NCBI GenBank assembly: GCA_964475835.1 | Contig: CAYYYL010000011.1 | Span: forward strand, 23,368 to 87,367 | Source: JABDCI01 sp964475835 | GTDB lineage: Bacteria; Verrucomicrobiota; Verrucomicrobiia; JABWAM01 | Direction of reading: 5' to 3' | DNA: 64,000 bases | Shown: positions 1 through 8,649 of the stretch, piece after piece | Layout of the letters: each line of letters begins with the position of its first letter | Numbering within the stretch: position 1 is the stretch's first letter | Notes under the pieces: generated by a model | The model's input: only the letters and a program-made list of their open reading frames with translations | The model's database searches: none | Told to the model about the DNA's origin: nothing | Translations under genes and position numbers: made by a program

Positions 1-341
1 GTGCTGGTATAAACCACACGATCCACCCGGGCATCCAACGCCGCTTGGAGCACGTTCTGGGTCCCCTGCACATTGGTTGCATACATCGCACGGGGATCCC
101 TTGTCCAAAGGCGATAGTCCGCCGCCGCATGAAACACCACGTCAGCCCCATCCATTCCTTTGCGAAGCACATCCATCCGACTCAAATCCCCCGCAACCCA
201 TTCCACGGGAAGATGTTCCAATCCATCCCGGCGACTTGTTGGACGCGCCAGGGCACGCACCTGAAAGCCACGCTGGATCAATCGTCTGGCGATGTGTCCC
301 CCAATAAAACCTGTGGCTCCGGTGATGAATGCAGTCGGCAT
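1..341 (-). CDS. hpnA: NAD-dependent epimerase/dehydratase, HpnA-like (5' part, runs off the window)
   Basis: Only the first 113 codons are in the window; the gene continues past base 1. Translating the minus strand from the ATG at 341 gives an N-terminal Rossmann fold with the motif GATGFIG at residues 8-14, typical of extended short-chain dehydrogenases. A segment reading VFHAAADYRLW, followed by a conserved N-x-x-G-T stretch, closely resembles the hopanoid-associated sugar epimerase HpnA. HpnA proteins are linked to hopanoid biosynthesis loci, but no other hopanoid gene is visible here. It lies 90 bases downstream of hisA on the same strand. Family assignment (NAD-dependent sugar epimerase/dihydroflavonol reductase-like) is secure; the HpnA subgroup rests on motif memory. 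Confidence 0.75.
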   Translation of the reverse strand, partial: MPTAFITGATGFIGGHIARRLIQRGFQVRALARPTSRRDGLEHLPVEWVAGDLSRMDVLRKGMDGADVVFHAAADYRLWTRDPRAMYATNVQGTQNVLQAALDARVDRVVYTS

Positions 342-431
342 GCGTTCCAAGGATGATGTTCGTTTTAAGAGAGGATGTCAACGCTCCAAGCCGAAACCAA
401 ACCATGCCAAAGATCCCTTCCTCGAGCCTCG

Positions 432-1139
432 CTACACCACATCCCGTAGTGTGAAATTGTTTTCGTAGAGCGCTTTTCCCACAATAACCCCTTCCAGGTT
501 GGCGTGTCGCAAAGTTTGTAAGGCACGGACATCCGCCACGGTTCCCACCCCTCCGGAGGCAATCACCCGACAGGGAACGGAAACACAAAGTCTTCCAATA
601 CTGGCCAGGGGGGGACCGGAAAGCATCCCGTCGGTCTGCACATCGGTAAAAACAATGCGGGCCGCCCCCATGGCACTCACCTTGCGGGCGAACTCAAAGG
701 CATCCAGTCCGGACTTTTGAGTCCAGCCTTCAATCGCCACCTTTCCATCCCGTGCATCGATACCGACCACGATTTCCTGACTGAATTCCGCCAGCATGCG
801 ATCCAGAAAAGGTTCTGAAAGGGCCTTGGTTCCCAATACCACACGCGCCACCCCGCAACCCAATGCCTTTTCAACCGCCTCGGGGGAACGCAATCCTCCC
901 CCCAACTGGATCGGACATTTCACACTCGCGCAAATCTTTGCCACCCAGTCGAGATTGGCCTGGGTTCCGGTAAAGGCACCATCAAGGTCCACCACATGAA
1001 TCACACCCGCGCCCTGTTCCTCCCACTGGCGGGCCATGGCCACCGGATCATCCGAGTAAACGGTGACCTCGTCCTTTTTTCCCTGTTTCAGGCGAACACA
1101 CTTGCCGTCCTTCAAATCAATGGCGGGAATGACAAACAT
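432..1139 (-). CDS. hisA: Phosphoribosylformimino-5-aminoimidazole carboxamide ribotide isomerase HisA
   Basis: This 235-residue TIM barrel catalyses the Amadori rearrangement of ProFAR to PRFAR in histidine biosynthesis, in the cytoplasm. The two catalytic aspartates are visible: D8 in PAIDLKDG and D128 in VVGIDARDG. Phosphate-binding glycine loops are at GGGLRS (80-85) and ASGGVG in the last third. The length matches the family. The ATG start at 1139 has no obvious Shine-Dalgarno. HisH, which supplies ammonia to the next step, is encoded about 1.2 kb away on the same strand, separated by an oppositely oriented reductase gene, so the histidine genes are scattered rather than in a compact operon. 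Confidence 0.95.
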   Translation of the reverse strand: MFVIPAIDLKDGKCVRLKQGKKDEVTVYSDDPVAMARQWEEQGAGVIHVVDLDGAFTGTQANLDWVAKICASVKCPIQLGGGLRSPEAVEKALGCGVARVVLGTKALSEPFLDRMLAEFSQEIVVGIDARDGKVAIEGWTQKSGLDAFEFARKVSAMGAARIVFTDVQTDGMLSGPPLASIGRLCVSVPCRVIASGGVGTVADVRALQTLRHANLEGVIVGKALYENNFTLRDVV

Positions 1140-1348
1140 AAGACGGCAAGCTTCATGCCTTAAGCCGCAAGCCTCAAGAACAAAGTCGTGCGAAATGCCG
1201 TGGAAAGCTACAGTCCTCTTTCGTTTTCAGCAAGCTGTTGGAAGCCTACATTCTCTCATTTAAAATCAAAACTTTCCCGGGACATCTATTCCTTCCGATT
1301 TCGGAAAAAGATTTGCACGAACGGTGGCTTTGCCTTTACTGATACGAC

Positions 1349-2344
1349 ATGGACGCGTTGCCAACCAGCACCCGGGTCATAGCGTACCACCGACATGGTT
1401 CGCCAGGTGAAGTCGCATCGCTGGAGGAACAGGATCTCCCCCAAATCCAGGATGACGATGTGCTCATCCGGATGAAGCTCGCCCCTGTCAATCCGGCCGA
1501 TCTGAACATGCTGGAGGGCACATACGGCGAGCTTCGTCAGTTGCCCGCCATCGCGGGAAATGAAGGCGTCGGAGAAATTGTGGAATGCGGTCCGGGCGTC
1601 ACTCTGAACCCCGGGCAGAAGGTGAAACCCGCACTCGGCATCGGCACGTGGCGTGAATGGCTGGTCATCCCATCCTCAGATCTCGTCATTTTCCCCCCGT
1701 TTCTCGCCGACGAACAGGCCGCCATGTTGATGGTCAATCCTCCCACCGCGTGGCGGATGCTCGAGGATTTTGTGCCCCTACAGCCCGGCGACTGGGTGGT
1801 CCAAAATGGTGCCAATTCCGCCGTCGGTCGACTTGTCATCCAGCTCGCCAAACAACGGGGCATCCACACCGTGAATCTGGTTCGTCGCACGGGGCTGGAG
1901 CAGGATTTGCGCGCGCTCGGAGCGGACGTCGTCATCACGGAGGATCGCGATGGCCTCCGCCACCTCGCGGAAATCGCCGCCAAGAAAGATATTCGCCTCG
2001 GGTTGAACTGCATTGGAGGGGAAAGCGCCGTACACATCGCCAATACGCTCATCGCCCGTGGAACGATGGTCACTTACGGCGCCATGAGCCGCCAGCCATT
2101 CCGCATTCCCGCCAAAATTCTGATCTTCAAGGATATTCGCGTCCGGGGATTCTGGCTCACGGCCTGGTACCGCACCGCGAGCCAGCGGAAGATCGATGAG
2201 ATGTTCCATGCGCTCTATCACCTCTTCGCGCAGGGCAAACTTCAAATTCCCATCGCCAGGACTTACGGAATCGAAGACTACCGTCTCGCCCTCACCCATG
2301 CCATGACGGGTGGCCGCGAGGGCAAGGTGCTGTTTCGTTTTTGA
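1349..2344 (+). CDS. MECR/ETR-type 2-enoyl thioester reductase (zinc-free MDR)
   Basis: A 331-residue medium-chain dehydrogenase/reductase without the zinc ligands of alcohol dehydrogenases. The N-terminal GroES-like domain has GTYG with Y59 at the place of the catalytic tyrosine of mitochondrial trans-2-enoyl reductases, followed by LPAIAGNEGVG. The NADPH-binding Rossmann motif GANSAVG is at 154-160, preceded by VNPPTAWRML, both very close to the MECR/Etr1 signature. The inferred reaction is NADPH-dependent reduction of trans-2-enoyl-ACP or enoyl-CoA. It is transcribed divergently from hisA and converges on hisH. A quinone-oxidoreductase-like role cannot be excluded. Confidence 0.85.
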   Translation: MDALPTSTRVIAYHRHGSPGEVASLEEQDLPQIQDDDVLIRMKLAPVNPADLNMLEGTYGELRQLPAIAGNEGVGEIVECGPGVTLNPGQKVKPALGIGTWREWLVIPSSDLVIFPPFLADEQAAMLMVNPPTAWRMLEDFVPLQPGDWVVQNGANSAVGRLVIQLAKQRGIHTVNLVRRTGLEQDLRALGADVVITEDRDGLRHLAEIAAKKDIRLGLNCIGGESAVHIANTLIARGTMVTYGAMSRQPFRIPAKILIFKDIRVRGFWLTAWYRTASQRKIDEMFHALYHLFAQGKLQIPIARTYGIEDYRLALTHAMTGGREGKVLFRF

Positions 2345-2358
2345 AGATCTGTCGGGAC

Positions 2359-2970
2359 TCAGGCCCGAAGATTCACAAAGTTCTCGAGAAGTCGAAGCCC
2401 CACCGCCTGACTCTTCTCCGGGTGAAACTGGCACGCGAAGACGTTGTCCCTCCACACCATCGATGCAAAGGACACTCCATACTCCGTCCGGGTTGCGACG
2501 ATGCCGGCATCCTCCGGCTCGGGATAATAAGAGTGCACAAAATAAACATGGCTTTCATCCGCAACCCCCTTGAAAAGCGGACACTCCGGACGTTGAATAC
2601 GGATTTGATTCCAGCCGATCTGCGGCACCTTCAATGCACCCTTTGCAAAACGAACCACCTTCCCGCGAAAAATCCCGAGGCCAGCCACTCCCTCCGCCTC
2701 CTCGCTCCCCTCGAATAACGCCTGGTATCCGAGGCAGATGCCCAGAAACGGTTTCCCGCTTTGAATGAAACGTTGAACAGCATCGATCATTCCGTGTTCC
2801 GCGAGGTTTCGCATGCAATCCCCAAACGCGCCCACTCCAGGCAGGACAAGACGATCCGCGCCGGCAAGCTCTCCGCTCTTCTGAACCACACGCACCTCGC
2901 CCCCCACCTTTTGAAGGGCCTTCTCCACACTCCGCAAATTCCCCATTCCGTAATCAATCAGTGCAATCAT
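2359..2970 (-). CDS. hisH: Imidazole glycerol phosphate synthase glutaminase subunit HisH
   Basis: Class I glutamine amidotransferase that hydrolyses glutamine and channels ammonia to HisF. I start it at the ATG at 2970 (MIALIDYGMGN), giving 203 residues, the usual length; the longer reading frame upstream adds 28 residues absent from the family. The catalytic triad is visible as C79 in GICLGYQ, H183 and E185 in QFHPEKS. It faces the enoyl reductase gene tail to tail with a 14-base gap and lies downstream of wecB on the same strand. HisF is not in the window. Confidence 0.95.
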   Translation of the reverse strand: MIALIDYGMGNLRSVEKALQKVGGEVRVVQKSGELAGADRLVLPGVGAFGDCMRNLAEHGMIDAVQRFIQSGKPFLGICLGYQALFEGSEEAEGVAGLGIFRGKVVRFAKGALKVPQIGWNQIRIQRPECPLFKGVADESHVYFVHSYYPEPEDAGIVATRTEYGVSFASMVWRDNVFACQFHPEKSQAVGLRLLENFVNLRA

Positions 2971-3040
2971 TGAAAGTGGTAAGTGATCGTGGAAAGCTGT
3001 CCTCGAACGATTCGTGCAAAACAAAAATTTACCATGATCG

Positions 3041-4114
3041 TCAAAACCGTTCAATCAAAGCAGTCACAATCCGTTCCGCCGTTTTTCCGTCCCAGAGGGG
3101 AATCGCTTTGGGCTTCTTCCAGTTACCCTTCAAAATTCCGACCAATCTCCGGAGCGCTCGATCATAATCTTCACCCATAAGCTCCGCAGTTCCACGATCC
3201 ACACAAATCGGCCTTTCCGTCGTCGTCCGCATGATCAGACAGGGAACTCCCAGATGCGTGGTTTCCTCCTGGATTCCACCGCTGTCAGTAACCACCGCCC
3301 GGGCAGTTCGCATTCGCCCGACAAATTCGAAATATCCCAGAGGCTCGCATACGGATAGACCTGGAATCCGCTGCAACCTCTTCCAAAGTCCGAACTGTTC
3401 CATCCGAACCCGGGTTCGGGGATGCAGGGGAAGACGCACGGGAACCAGCGACGAGGCGTCTCTCAGAAAACCGACAAGACGCTTCAACCCCATCCGGTTG
3501 TCCACATTCGAGGGCCGATGGAACGTCATCAGGGCAAATTCATCCTTGAAAACCGGCGCAGAACGAAGCGCCGTGACCAGGGAATCGATCATCACATTTC
3601 CCACCCGTACAATCCTCCGGGATGATATCCCTTCAGCTCTCAGGTTGGCATCCCCATCCGGGGAAGGGGTCAGCAGCAGATCAGAGATTCGATCGGTGAG
3701 AATGCGATTGATCTCCTCCGGCATTTTCATGTCACGGCTTCGCAATCCCGCCTCCACATGCACCACCGGCAGATGGAGCTTGGAGGCAGCAAGCGCCATC
3801 GCAATCGTGGAATTGACGTCACCCACCACAATCACCGCACGGGGCTTCAACTTGATCAAAATCTGTTCCCCCCGTTCCAGTACCCGGGCGGTGGTCTCGG
3901 CATGAGACCCGCTTCCCACCCCCAAACTATAGTGGGGACGTCCCAATTTGAGCTGTTTAAGGAAAACGTCGCTTAACGCCGGATCATGGTGCTGGCCTGT
4001 ATTGAGCAGGCGGAATGGAATCCCTCGTTGACGAAACACGCGCGCCATCGGCGCGACTTTCATGAAATTGGGTCGTGCGCCCGCGACAAGGAGAAAGGGA
4101 GAGGGAGAGTTCAA
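3041..4114 (-). CDS. wecB: UDP-N-acetylglucosamine 2-epimerase (non-hydrolysing)
   Basis: 357 residues, interconverting UDP-GlcNAc and UDP-ManNAc for surface polysaccharide synthesis. Family motifs include GARPNFMKVAP near residue 12, VVGD with D99, HVEAGLRS with E121, and MPEEINR with E133/E134, matching the acidic active-site residues of WecB. The C-terminal half has TDSGGIQEE, the nucleotide-binding signature. The start must be TTG at 4114: an in-frame stop lies just upstream and the first in-frame ATG would remove the GARPNF motif. The gene sits between tRNA-Asp and hisH; no polysaccharide cluster is attached. Confidence 0.92.
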   Translation of the reverse strand: MNSPSPFLLVAGARPNFMKVAPMARVFRQRGIPFRLLNTGQHHDPALSDVFLKQLKLGRPHYSLGVGSGSHAETTARVLERGEQILIKLKPRAVIVVGDVNSTIAMALAASKLHLPVVHVEAGLRSRDMKMPEEINRILTDRISDLLLTPSPDGDANLRAEGISSRRIVRVGNVMIDSLVTALRSAPVFKDEFALMTFHRPSNVDNRMGLKRLVGFLRDASSLVPVRLPLHPRTRVRMEQFGLWKRLQRIPGLSVCEPLGYFEFVGRMRTARAVVTDSGGIQEETTHLGVPCLIMRTTTERPICVDRGTAELMGEDYDRALRRLVGILKGNWKKPKAIPLWDGKTAERIVTALIERF

Positions 4115-4186
4115 GGTTCACCGTTTAAACTTCAAAGCCGTCTCTGGCAACTCGGATCCGTCGTCTCTTTCATCCTTTAAAAAAAG

Positions 4187-4263
4187 TGGCGGTCGCGACG
4201 AGGCTCGAACTCGCAACCTCCGCCGTGACAGGGCGGCGCTCTAACCAATTGAGCTACGCGACC
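4187..4263 (-). tRNA. tRNA-Asp (GTC)
   Basis: The minus strand folds as a complete tRNA: acceptor GGTCGCG pairs with CGCGACC, the D arm has AGCTCAATTGGTTAGAGC, the anticodon stem CCGCC/GGCGG encloses the loop CTGTCAC with anticodon GTC, and the T loop reads GTTCGAGCC. The 3' CCA is encoded (bases 4187-4189 on the plus strand read TGG). It stands alone between wecB and dinB. Confidence 0.96.
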
Positions 4264-4465
4264 GAAAGGAACGCATACTCTATCTTGAGTCCCGGCCTCT
4301 TGCCAAGCTGCAAATTTGTTGGGTACCGGCTCAGTTTGAAATTATTTTGAGGTTGTGACTAAAAATCAGGGACCGGTAGCCTGCCGCGTCCCTGCGGCAG
4401 GTCAACAGGTTCCCCCTTTTTATTTTCGCATTGGCTCCCTTTCTCCCCTCATCCATGCTCGTGCC

Positions 4466-5620
4466 ATGGGGAAACCCCGATGGATTTTGCACGTGGACAT
4501 GGATGCGTTTTACGCCTCCGTGGAGGAGCGCGATCATCCGGAATACCGGGGAACTCCCCTCATGATCGGAGCCGCTCCGAATCAAAGGGGGATCATCTCC
4601 ACTTGCAACTATGTTGCCCGCAAGTTCGGCGTTCATTCAGCCATGCCCTCCCGCACAGCGGGAAAACTCTGTCCCGGCGGGATCTTCATCCCCCCCGACA
4701 TGGCCAAGTATAGTCAGGAATCCCGTCAGATCATGAAGGTGCTCCAATCCTTCACGCCGGATGTGGAACAAGTGTCGATCGACGAAGCCTTCCTCGACGT
4801 CACGCACGTCGAACAACTCTGGGGCAACCCCGTCCAGCTCGCCAAACGCATCAAACATCAGATCCAGCAGGAACGAGGCCTGACCGCCAGCATTGGGATC
4901 GCCCCGAACAAGTTTCTTGCCAAACTCGCCAGTGATCTGGAAAAGCCGGACGGCCTCACCCTCATCACGGAGGAGAACAAGCTCGAAGTGCTTGCCCCGC
5001 TCCCGGTGGAAAAAATCTGGGGCGTGGGCAAGGTGACCCGAAAATTTCTGACCGATCACGGATTTCATACCATGGGGGATATTCAAAAAGCCGACCTGCG
5101 GGATTTGAAATCCATCCTGGGAAACCACGCGGAGCACATCTACCTCCTCGCCCGCGGAGAGGATGAGCGCGACGTCGAAATCGAAAGTGAAGCCAAGTCG
5201 ATCAGCAGCGAACACACTTTCGACATCGACACCAACAACTCCTCGCTCCTGCTGCGAACCCTTATGTCCCAGGCCGAGGAAATTGCCCGCCAGCTCCGCC
5301 ACGAACGCCTCGCGGCACGTACCGTCATCCTCAAACTGCGTTACAGCGACTTCACCACCCTCACCCGGCGGAAAACCCTTCCCCAGGCGACCCAGGACGA
5401 AATCCATATCTATGATCAGGCGGTGACCCTCTTTACCGCGGAGAAAACCGGTCAGAGCAGGATCCGATTGATCGGGATCGGAACCACCAACTTCGTCAAC
5501 GCCCACTTCCAGCCGGATTTCTTCGACACCCTTTCCGAGAAACGCATGCGCCTCGCCTCCGCCGTGGACGTGATCCGCGCTCGTCTCGGATCCAACGCCA
5601 TTCAACGTCCCGTGGAATAG
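4466..5620 (+). CDS. dinB: DNA polymerase IV (Y-family translesion polymerase)
   Basis: 384 residues from the ATG at 4466 (MGKPRWILHVDMDAFYASVE). Y-family palm motifs are intact: D11 and D13 bind metal, Y16 sits at the steric-gate position, and SIDEAFLDV carries D106 and E107. A helix-hairpin-helix region reading KIWGVGKVT and a C-terminal little-finger domain follow. The enzyme extends primers across lesions with low fidelity. The longer reading frame from 4355 adds 37 residues upstream of the conserved start and is rejected. No LexA-type operator was recognised upstream. A canonical C-terminal clamp-binding peptide is not obvious. Confidence 0.94.
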   Translation: MGKPRWILHVDMDAFYASVEERDHPEYRGTPLMIGAAPNQRGIISTCNYVARKFGVHSAMPSRTAGKLCPGGIFIPPDMAKYSQESRQIMKVLQSFTPDVEQVSIDEAFLDVTHVEQLWGNPVQLAKRIKHQIQQERGLTASIGIAPNKFLAKLASDLEKPDGLTLITEENKLEVLAPLPVEKIWGVGKVTRKFLTDHGFHTMGDIQKADLRDLKSILGNHAEHIYLLARGEDERDVEIESEAKSISSEHTFDIDTNNSSLLLRTLMSQAEEIARQLRHERLAARTVILKLRYSDFTTLTRRKTLPQATQDEIHIYDQAVTLFTAEKTGQSRIRLIGIGTTNFVNAHFQPDFFDTLSEKRMRLASAVDVIRARLGSNAIQRPVE

Positions 5621-5674
5621 TAAGCCCCCATTTTTGAGCGGGACAAAAGCCGTAAATTCGTCAAAGTGTTCTTC

Positions 5675-6025
5675 ATGGATTTTCCCCGCCACGAAAAAAC
5701 GCTACTGATCCGGCCCGAGTTTCTCAATCACGCTGGAAGTCTCTTTGGCGGAAACATGATGCGCTGGGCGGATGACATGGCCTTCAACGCCGCATCCCTC
5801 GCCTACCCCTCGGCCAGCTTCGTCACCAAACTCTTCGGTCAGTTCGATTTCAAAGCTGCCGTGGGTCAGGGCACCATTATCAAAATCTTCAGTCAGGTCG
5901 TCGGAGTCGGAACCACCTCCTGCAAAGTGGATGTCTGGGCGGTGAATGCAAAAACCCAGCAGGAAGTCTTCCGGACCTTTGCTGTCATGGTAAATGTCCA
6001 GAATGGAAAGAAAACCCCGCTTTGA
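5675..6025 (+). CDS. Acyl-CoA thioesterase, hotdog fold (YciA/BFIT type)
   Basis: A 116-residue single hotdog domain. The central helix region NHAGSLFGGNMMRWADD matches the N-x-x-G-x-L-F-G-G pattern of acyl-CoA hydrolases such as YciA and BACH, with the aspartates near its end as catalytic candidates. These enzymes cleave acyl-CoA to free acid and CoA in the cytoplasm. I use the ATG at 5675; a GTG three codons upstream (5666) is an alternative. It follows dinB by 54 bases on the same strand but no functional link is apparent. A hairpin with a T-run about 150 bases downstream may end its transcript. Confidence 0.85.
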   Translation: MDFPRHEKTLLIRPEFLNHAGSLFGGNMMRWADDMAFNAASLAYPSASFVTKLFGQFDFKAAVGQGTIIKIFSQVVGVGTTSCKVDVWAVNAKTQQEVFRTFAVMVNVQNGKKTPL

Positions 6026-6174
6026 CAAGCTGCTAACCCACGATGGGGGATCTTCAACGCTTCGGCTACTTCTTCCAAAGCTCATCCCACCCTTTTGCCT
6101 TCCAGCTTCAGAGAGTCCATCCGAGGCTTTTACCCCTGGGTCAAGTAGTTTGGAGGGGATTAATCCGGGATTCT

Positions 6175-6197
6175 GCCGCCAAAAAAGGGCGGTTTTT
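6175..6197 (+). terminator. Possible Rho-independent terminator upstream of gapA
   Basis: A short hairpin, CCGCC at 6176-6180 pairing with GGCGG at 6188-6192 around an A-rich loop, is followed directly by five T residues. It lies between the thioesterase and gapA and would insulate the glycolytic genes. The stem is only five base pairs, so confidence is moderate. Confidence 0.5.
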
Positions 6198-6223
6198 GCC
6201 AAAGTCTGACATCTGGAAAACGT

Positions 6224-6253
6224 TTGACCCGACAAGGGGGTTCTGAATATGCT
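6224..6253 (+). promoter_or_regulatory. Candidate sigma-70-type promoter of gapA
   Basis: TTGACC at 6224-6229 and TATGCT at 6248-6253 are separated by 18 bases and lie about 40 bases upstream of the gapA ATG, just after the candidate terminator. This is a pattern match by eye; no transcription start is known. Confidence 0.4.
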
Positions 6254-6292
6254 CAGGATTCCATTTTAACCATTTCTGAAAAACACACTCAC

Positions 6293-7333
6293 ATGAAACT
6301 GAAAATTGGCATTAACGGATTCGGCCGGATCGGCCGCATGATTTTTAGGGCAATCTGCGACCAGGGACTCCTGGGCAAGGAAATCGAGGTCGTGGCCGTC
6401 AACGATCTCGTCCCCGCAGACAATCTGGCGTATCTCGTCAAGTACGACTCCTCCCAAGGACGTTTTGCGGGTGAGGTCCACAGCGAAAAATCAGCCCCCA
6501 GCGTCGCCGAGGATGATGTGCTCGTCGTCAACGGACAAAAGATCAAATGCCTCGCCGTCAAGGAAGGCCCCGCCGCCCTTCCCTGGAAGGCGCTCGGAGT
6601 TGATGTCGTCATCGAATCGACCGGCCTCTTCACCGATGCAGAAAAAGCCAAGGGACACATCACCGCCGGCGCCAAAAAGGTCCTGATCTCGGCTCCCGCC
6701 AAAGGTGAGGACATCACGGTCGTCATGGGCGTCAACCACGACAAGTACGACAAGAGCAAGCACCATATCATTTCGAATGCGAGCTGCACCACGAACTGCC
6801 TCGCTCCGATCGTGCACGTCCTCCTGAAGGAAGGCCTGGGCATCGAGGAAGGTCTCATGACCACGGTCCACAGCTACACCGCCACCCAGAAAACCGTGGA
6901 CGGCCCCTCCAAGAAGGACTGGAAGGGTGGACGCAGCGCCGCCATCAACATCATCCCCTCCACCACCGGAGCCGCCAAGGCCGTCGGCCTCGCGATTCCC
7001 GAAGTGAAGGGCAAGCTGACCGGAATGTCGTTCCGCGTTCCCACTCCCACCGTCTCGGTCGTCGATCTCACGGTAAAGACCGTGAAGGAATCGAGCTACG
7101 AGGACATTTGCAAATTGATGAAGAAGGCCAGCGAGACCTATCTCAAGGGCATCCTGGGCTACACCTCCGACGAAGTGGTATCCACCGACTTCATTCACGA
7201 CACCAGGTCGAGCATCTTTGATGCGGGTTCGGGCATCGGCCTCAACAGCCGCTTCTTCAAACTCATCAGCTGGTACGATAACGAATGGGGTTACTCCAAT
7301 CGTTGCGTCGATCTGATCAAAATCCTTCTGTGA
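6293..7333 (+). CDS. gapA: Glyceraldehyde-3-phosphate dehydrogenase, type I
   Basis: 346 residues from the ATG at 6293 (MKLKIGINGFGRIGR), after rejecting 23 upstream residues of the longer frame. NAD-binding motif GINGFGRIGR is at the N-terminus; D38 after VN indicates NAD rather than NADP preference. The catalytic cysteine is C165 in SNASCTTN, with H193 in TVHSYT. The C-terminal signature SWYDNEWGYSNR is present. It oxidatively phosphorylates glyceraldehyde-3-phosphate in glycolysis and runs in reverse in gluconeogenesis. It heads the run gapA-pgk-tpiA-secG. Confidence 0.97.
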   Translation: MKLKIGINGFGRIGRMIFRAICDQGLLGKEIEVVAVNDLVPADNLAYLVKYDSSQGRFAGEVHSEKSAPSVAEDDVLVVNGQKIKCLAVKEGPAALPWKALGVDVVIESTGLFTDAEKAKGHITAGAKKVLISAPAKGEDITVVMGVNHDKYDKSKHHIISNASCTTNCLAPIVHVLLKEGLGIEEGLMTTVHSYTATQKTVDGPSKKDWKGGRSAAINIIPSTTGAAKAVGLAIPEVKGKLTGMSFRVPTPTVSVVDLTVKTVKESSYEDICKLMKKASETYLKGILGYTSDEVVSTDFIHDTRSSIFDAGSGIGLNSRFFKLISWYDNEWGYSNRCVDLIKILL

Positions 7334-7336
7334 TCT

Positions 7337-7386
7337 TGTAGCGGCGGTCTGTGACCGCCGGTTAAAGTTCATTGGACGCCGCTACA
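7337..7386 (+). repeat. Palindromic intergenic element between gapA and pgk
   Basis: An outer inverted repeat, TGTAGCGGCG at 7337-7346 with CGCCGCTACA at 7377-7386, encloses a perfect 8-bp hairpin CGGCGGTC/GACCGCCG at 7342-7360 with a 3-base loop. A related sequence beginning GTAGCGGCGGTC lies at 59061-59087, so it looks like a dispersed REP-like element. It could act as a transcript stabiliser or attenuator between the two glycolytic genes. Confidence 0.7.
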
Positions 7387-7401
7387 ACAAATCCTTCAAC
7401 C

Positions 7402-8625
7402 ATGCCTAAACTCTCGATTCGTGATCTCGATGTGCGCGGCCAGCGCGTGCTGGTGCGTGTGGATTTCAACGTTCCTCTCGACGCCGAGGGGAAGATCACC
7501 GACGAGAGTCGCATACGTGCCGCTTTGCCGACGATCGACTACCTGCTCGAACACGGCGCCAAGGTAATTCTATGCAGTCACCTGGGACGCCCGAAGGGCA
7601 AGCCGGATCCCTCCATGAGCCTGCGTCCCGTGGCGCAACGCCTCTCGGATCTGCTCCTTCGTCCCGTCGCCTTCGTAGACGCATGCGTGGGCGAAAAAGT
7701 GGAGAAGACCCTGTCGATCATGCAGAACGGGGATTGCATTCTCCTTGAAAACCTCCGTTTCCATGCGGAGGAGGAGGCTAATGACGCGGGTTTTGCGAAG
7801 CAGCTGGGATCGTTTGCGGATCTCTTCATCAACGATGCATTCGGAACCGCCCACCGCGCACACGCCTCGACGGAAGGGGTGACGCATCACGTCAAGAAGT
7901 CTGCCACAGGATTCCTGATGGAAAAGGAGTTGAAATATCTCGGCGACGAGCTCAACAAGCCCGATCATCCCTTTATCTCGATCCTCGGCGGCGCGAAGGT
8001 GAGCGATAAGATCAACGTCATCGAATCCCTTCTCGAAAAAGCCGACACGCTCGTGATCGGTGGCGCCATGGCCTACACGTTCCTGAAGAGTCAGGGAATC
8101 GGTGTGGGATCCTCCCTCGTGGAGGATGACCGCCTCGATGTCAGCAAGAAGGTGCTTGCCGTTGCCAAGCAGAAGGGCAAGACCATTCTCCTCCCGATCG
8201 ACCACGTCGTGGCCCAGCGCGTCGAGACGGACAAGCTGGACAAAAAGGGCAAAAAGATTGTGGAATTTCAAAACGCGAAGGCAACCTCCTCCGCCACCAT
8301 CGACAAGGACTGGTGCGGTGTGGATATCGGCCCCAAAACCCTCGAAGCCTATCAAAAGGCGATGAGCGGTGCGAAGATGGTGCTGTGGAACGGACCCATG
8401 GGCATCTTTGAGAACAAGGACTTCGCCAAGGGCACCTTTGAGGTGGCCCGCGCCGTCGCCAGCAGTGGCGCCAAATCCATCGTGGGTGGTGGAGACTCCG
8501 TCAAAGCCATTCACAAGAGCGGGCTGGCTGAAAAAATCACCTTCCTCAGCACCGGCGGAGGTGCTTCGCTGGAATTCCTGGAAGGCAAGACTCTTCCCGG
8601 TGTGGCCGCCCTCTCCGATAAATAA
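7402..8625 (+). CDS. pgk: Phosphoglycerate kinase
   Basis: 407 residues from the ATG at 7402 (MPKLSIRDL). It transfers phosphate from 1,3-bisphosphoglycerate to ADP in glycolysis. The N-domain motif VRVDFNVPL (D21, N23), the SHLGRPKG loop, and the C-domain nucleotide-binding glycine stretches GGGDSVKA and STGGGASLEFLEG are all present. The length is typical. The TTG at 7372 would start inside the palindromic repeat and is rejected. It is followed by tpiA after 24 bases, consistent with co-transcription. Confidence 0.97.
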   Translation: MPKLSIRDLDVRGQRVLVRVDFNVPLDAEGKITDESRIRAALPTIDYLLEHGAKVILCSHLGRPKGKPDPSMSLRPVAQRLSDLLLRPVAFVDACVGEKVEKTLSIMQNGDCILLENLRFHAEEEANDAGFAKQLGSFADLFINDAFGTAHRAHASTEGVTHHVKKSATGFLMEKELKYLGDELNKPDHPFISILGGAKVSDKINVIESLLEKADTLVIGGAMAYTFLKSQGIGVGSSLVEDDRLDVSKKVLAVAKQKGKTILLPIDHVVAQRVETDKLDKKGKKIVEFQNAKATSSATIDKDWCGVDIGPKTLEAYQKAMSGAKMVLWNGPMGIFENKDFAKGTFEVARAVASSGAKSIVGGGDSVKAIHKSGLAEKITFLSTGGGASLEFLEGKTLPGVAALSDK

Positions 8626-8649
8626 ACATCTTTCCGACTGAAAAATTCT

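Noticed and set aside
4637..5692. A 351-residue minus-strand frame opposite dinB
   Set aside because: Antisense to a complete DinB with all catalytic residues; composition is that of a shadow frame.
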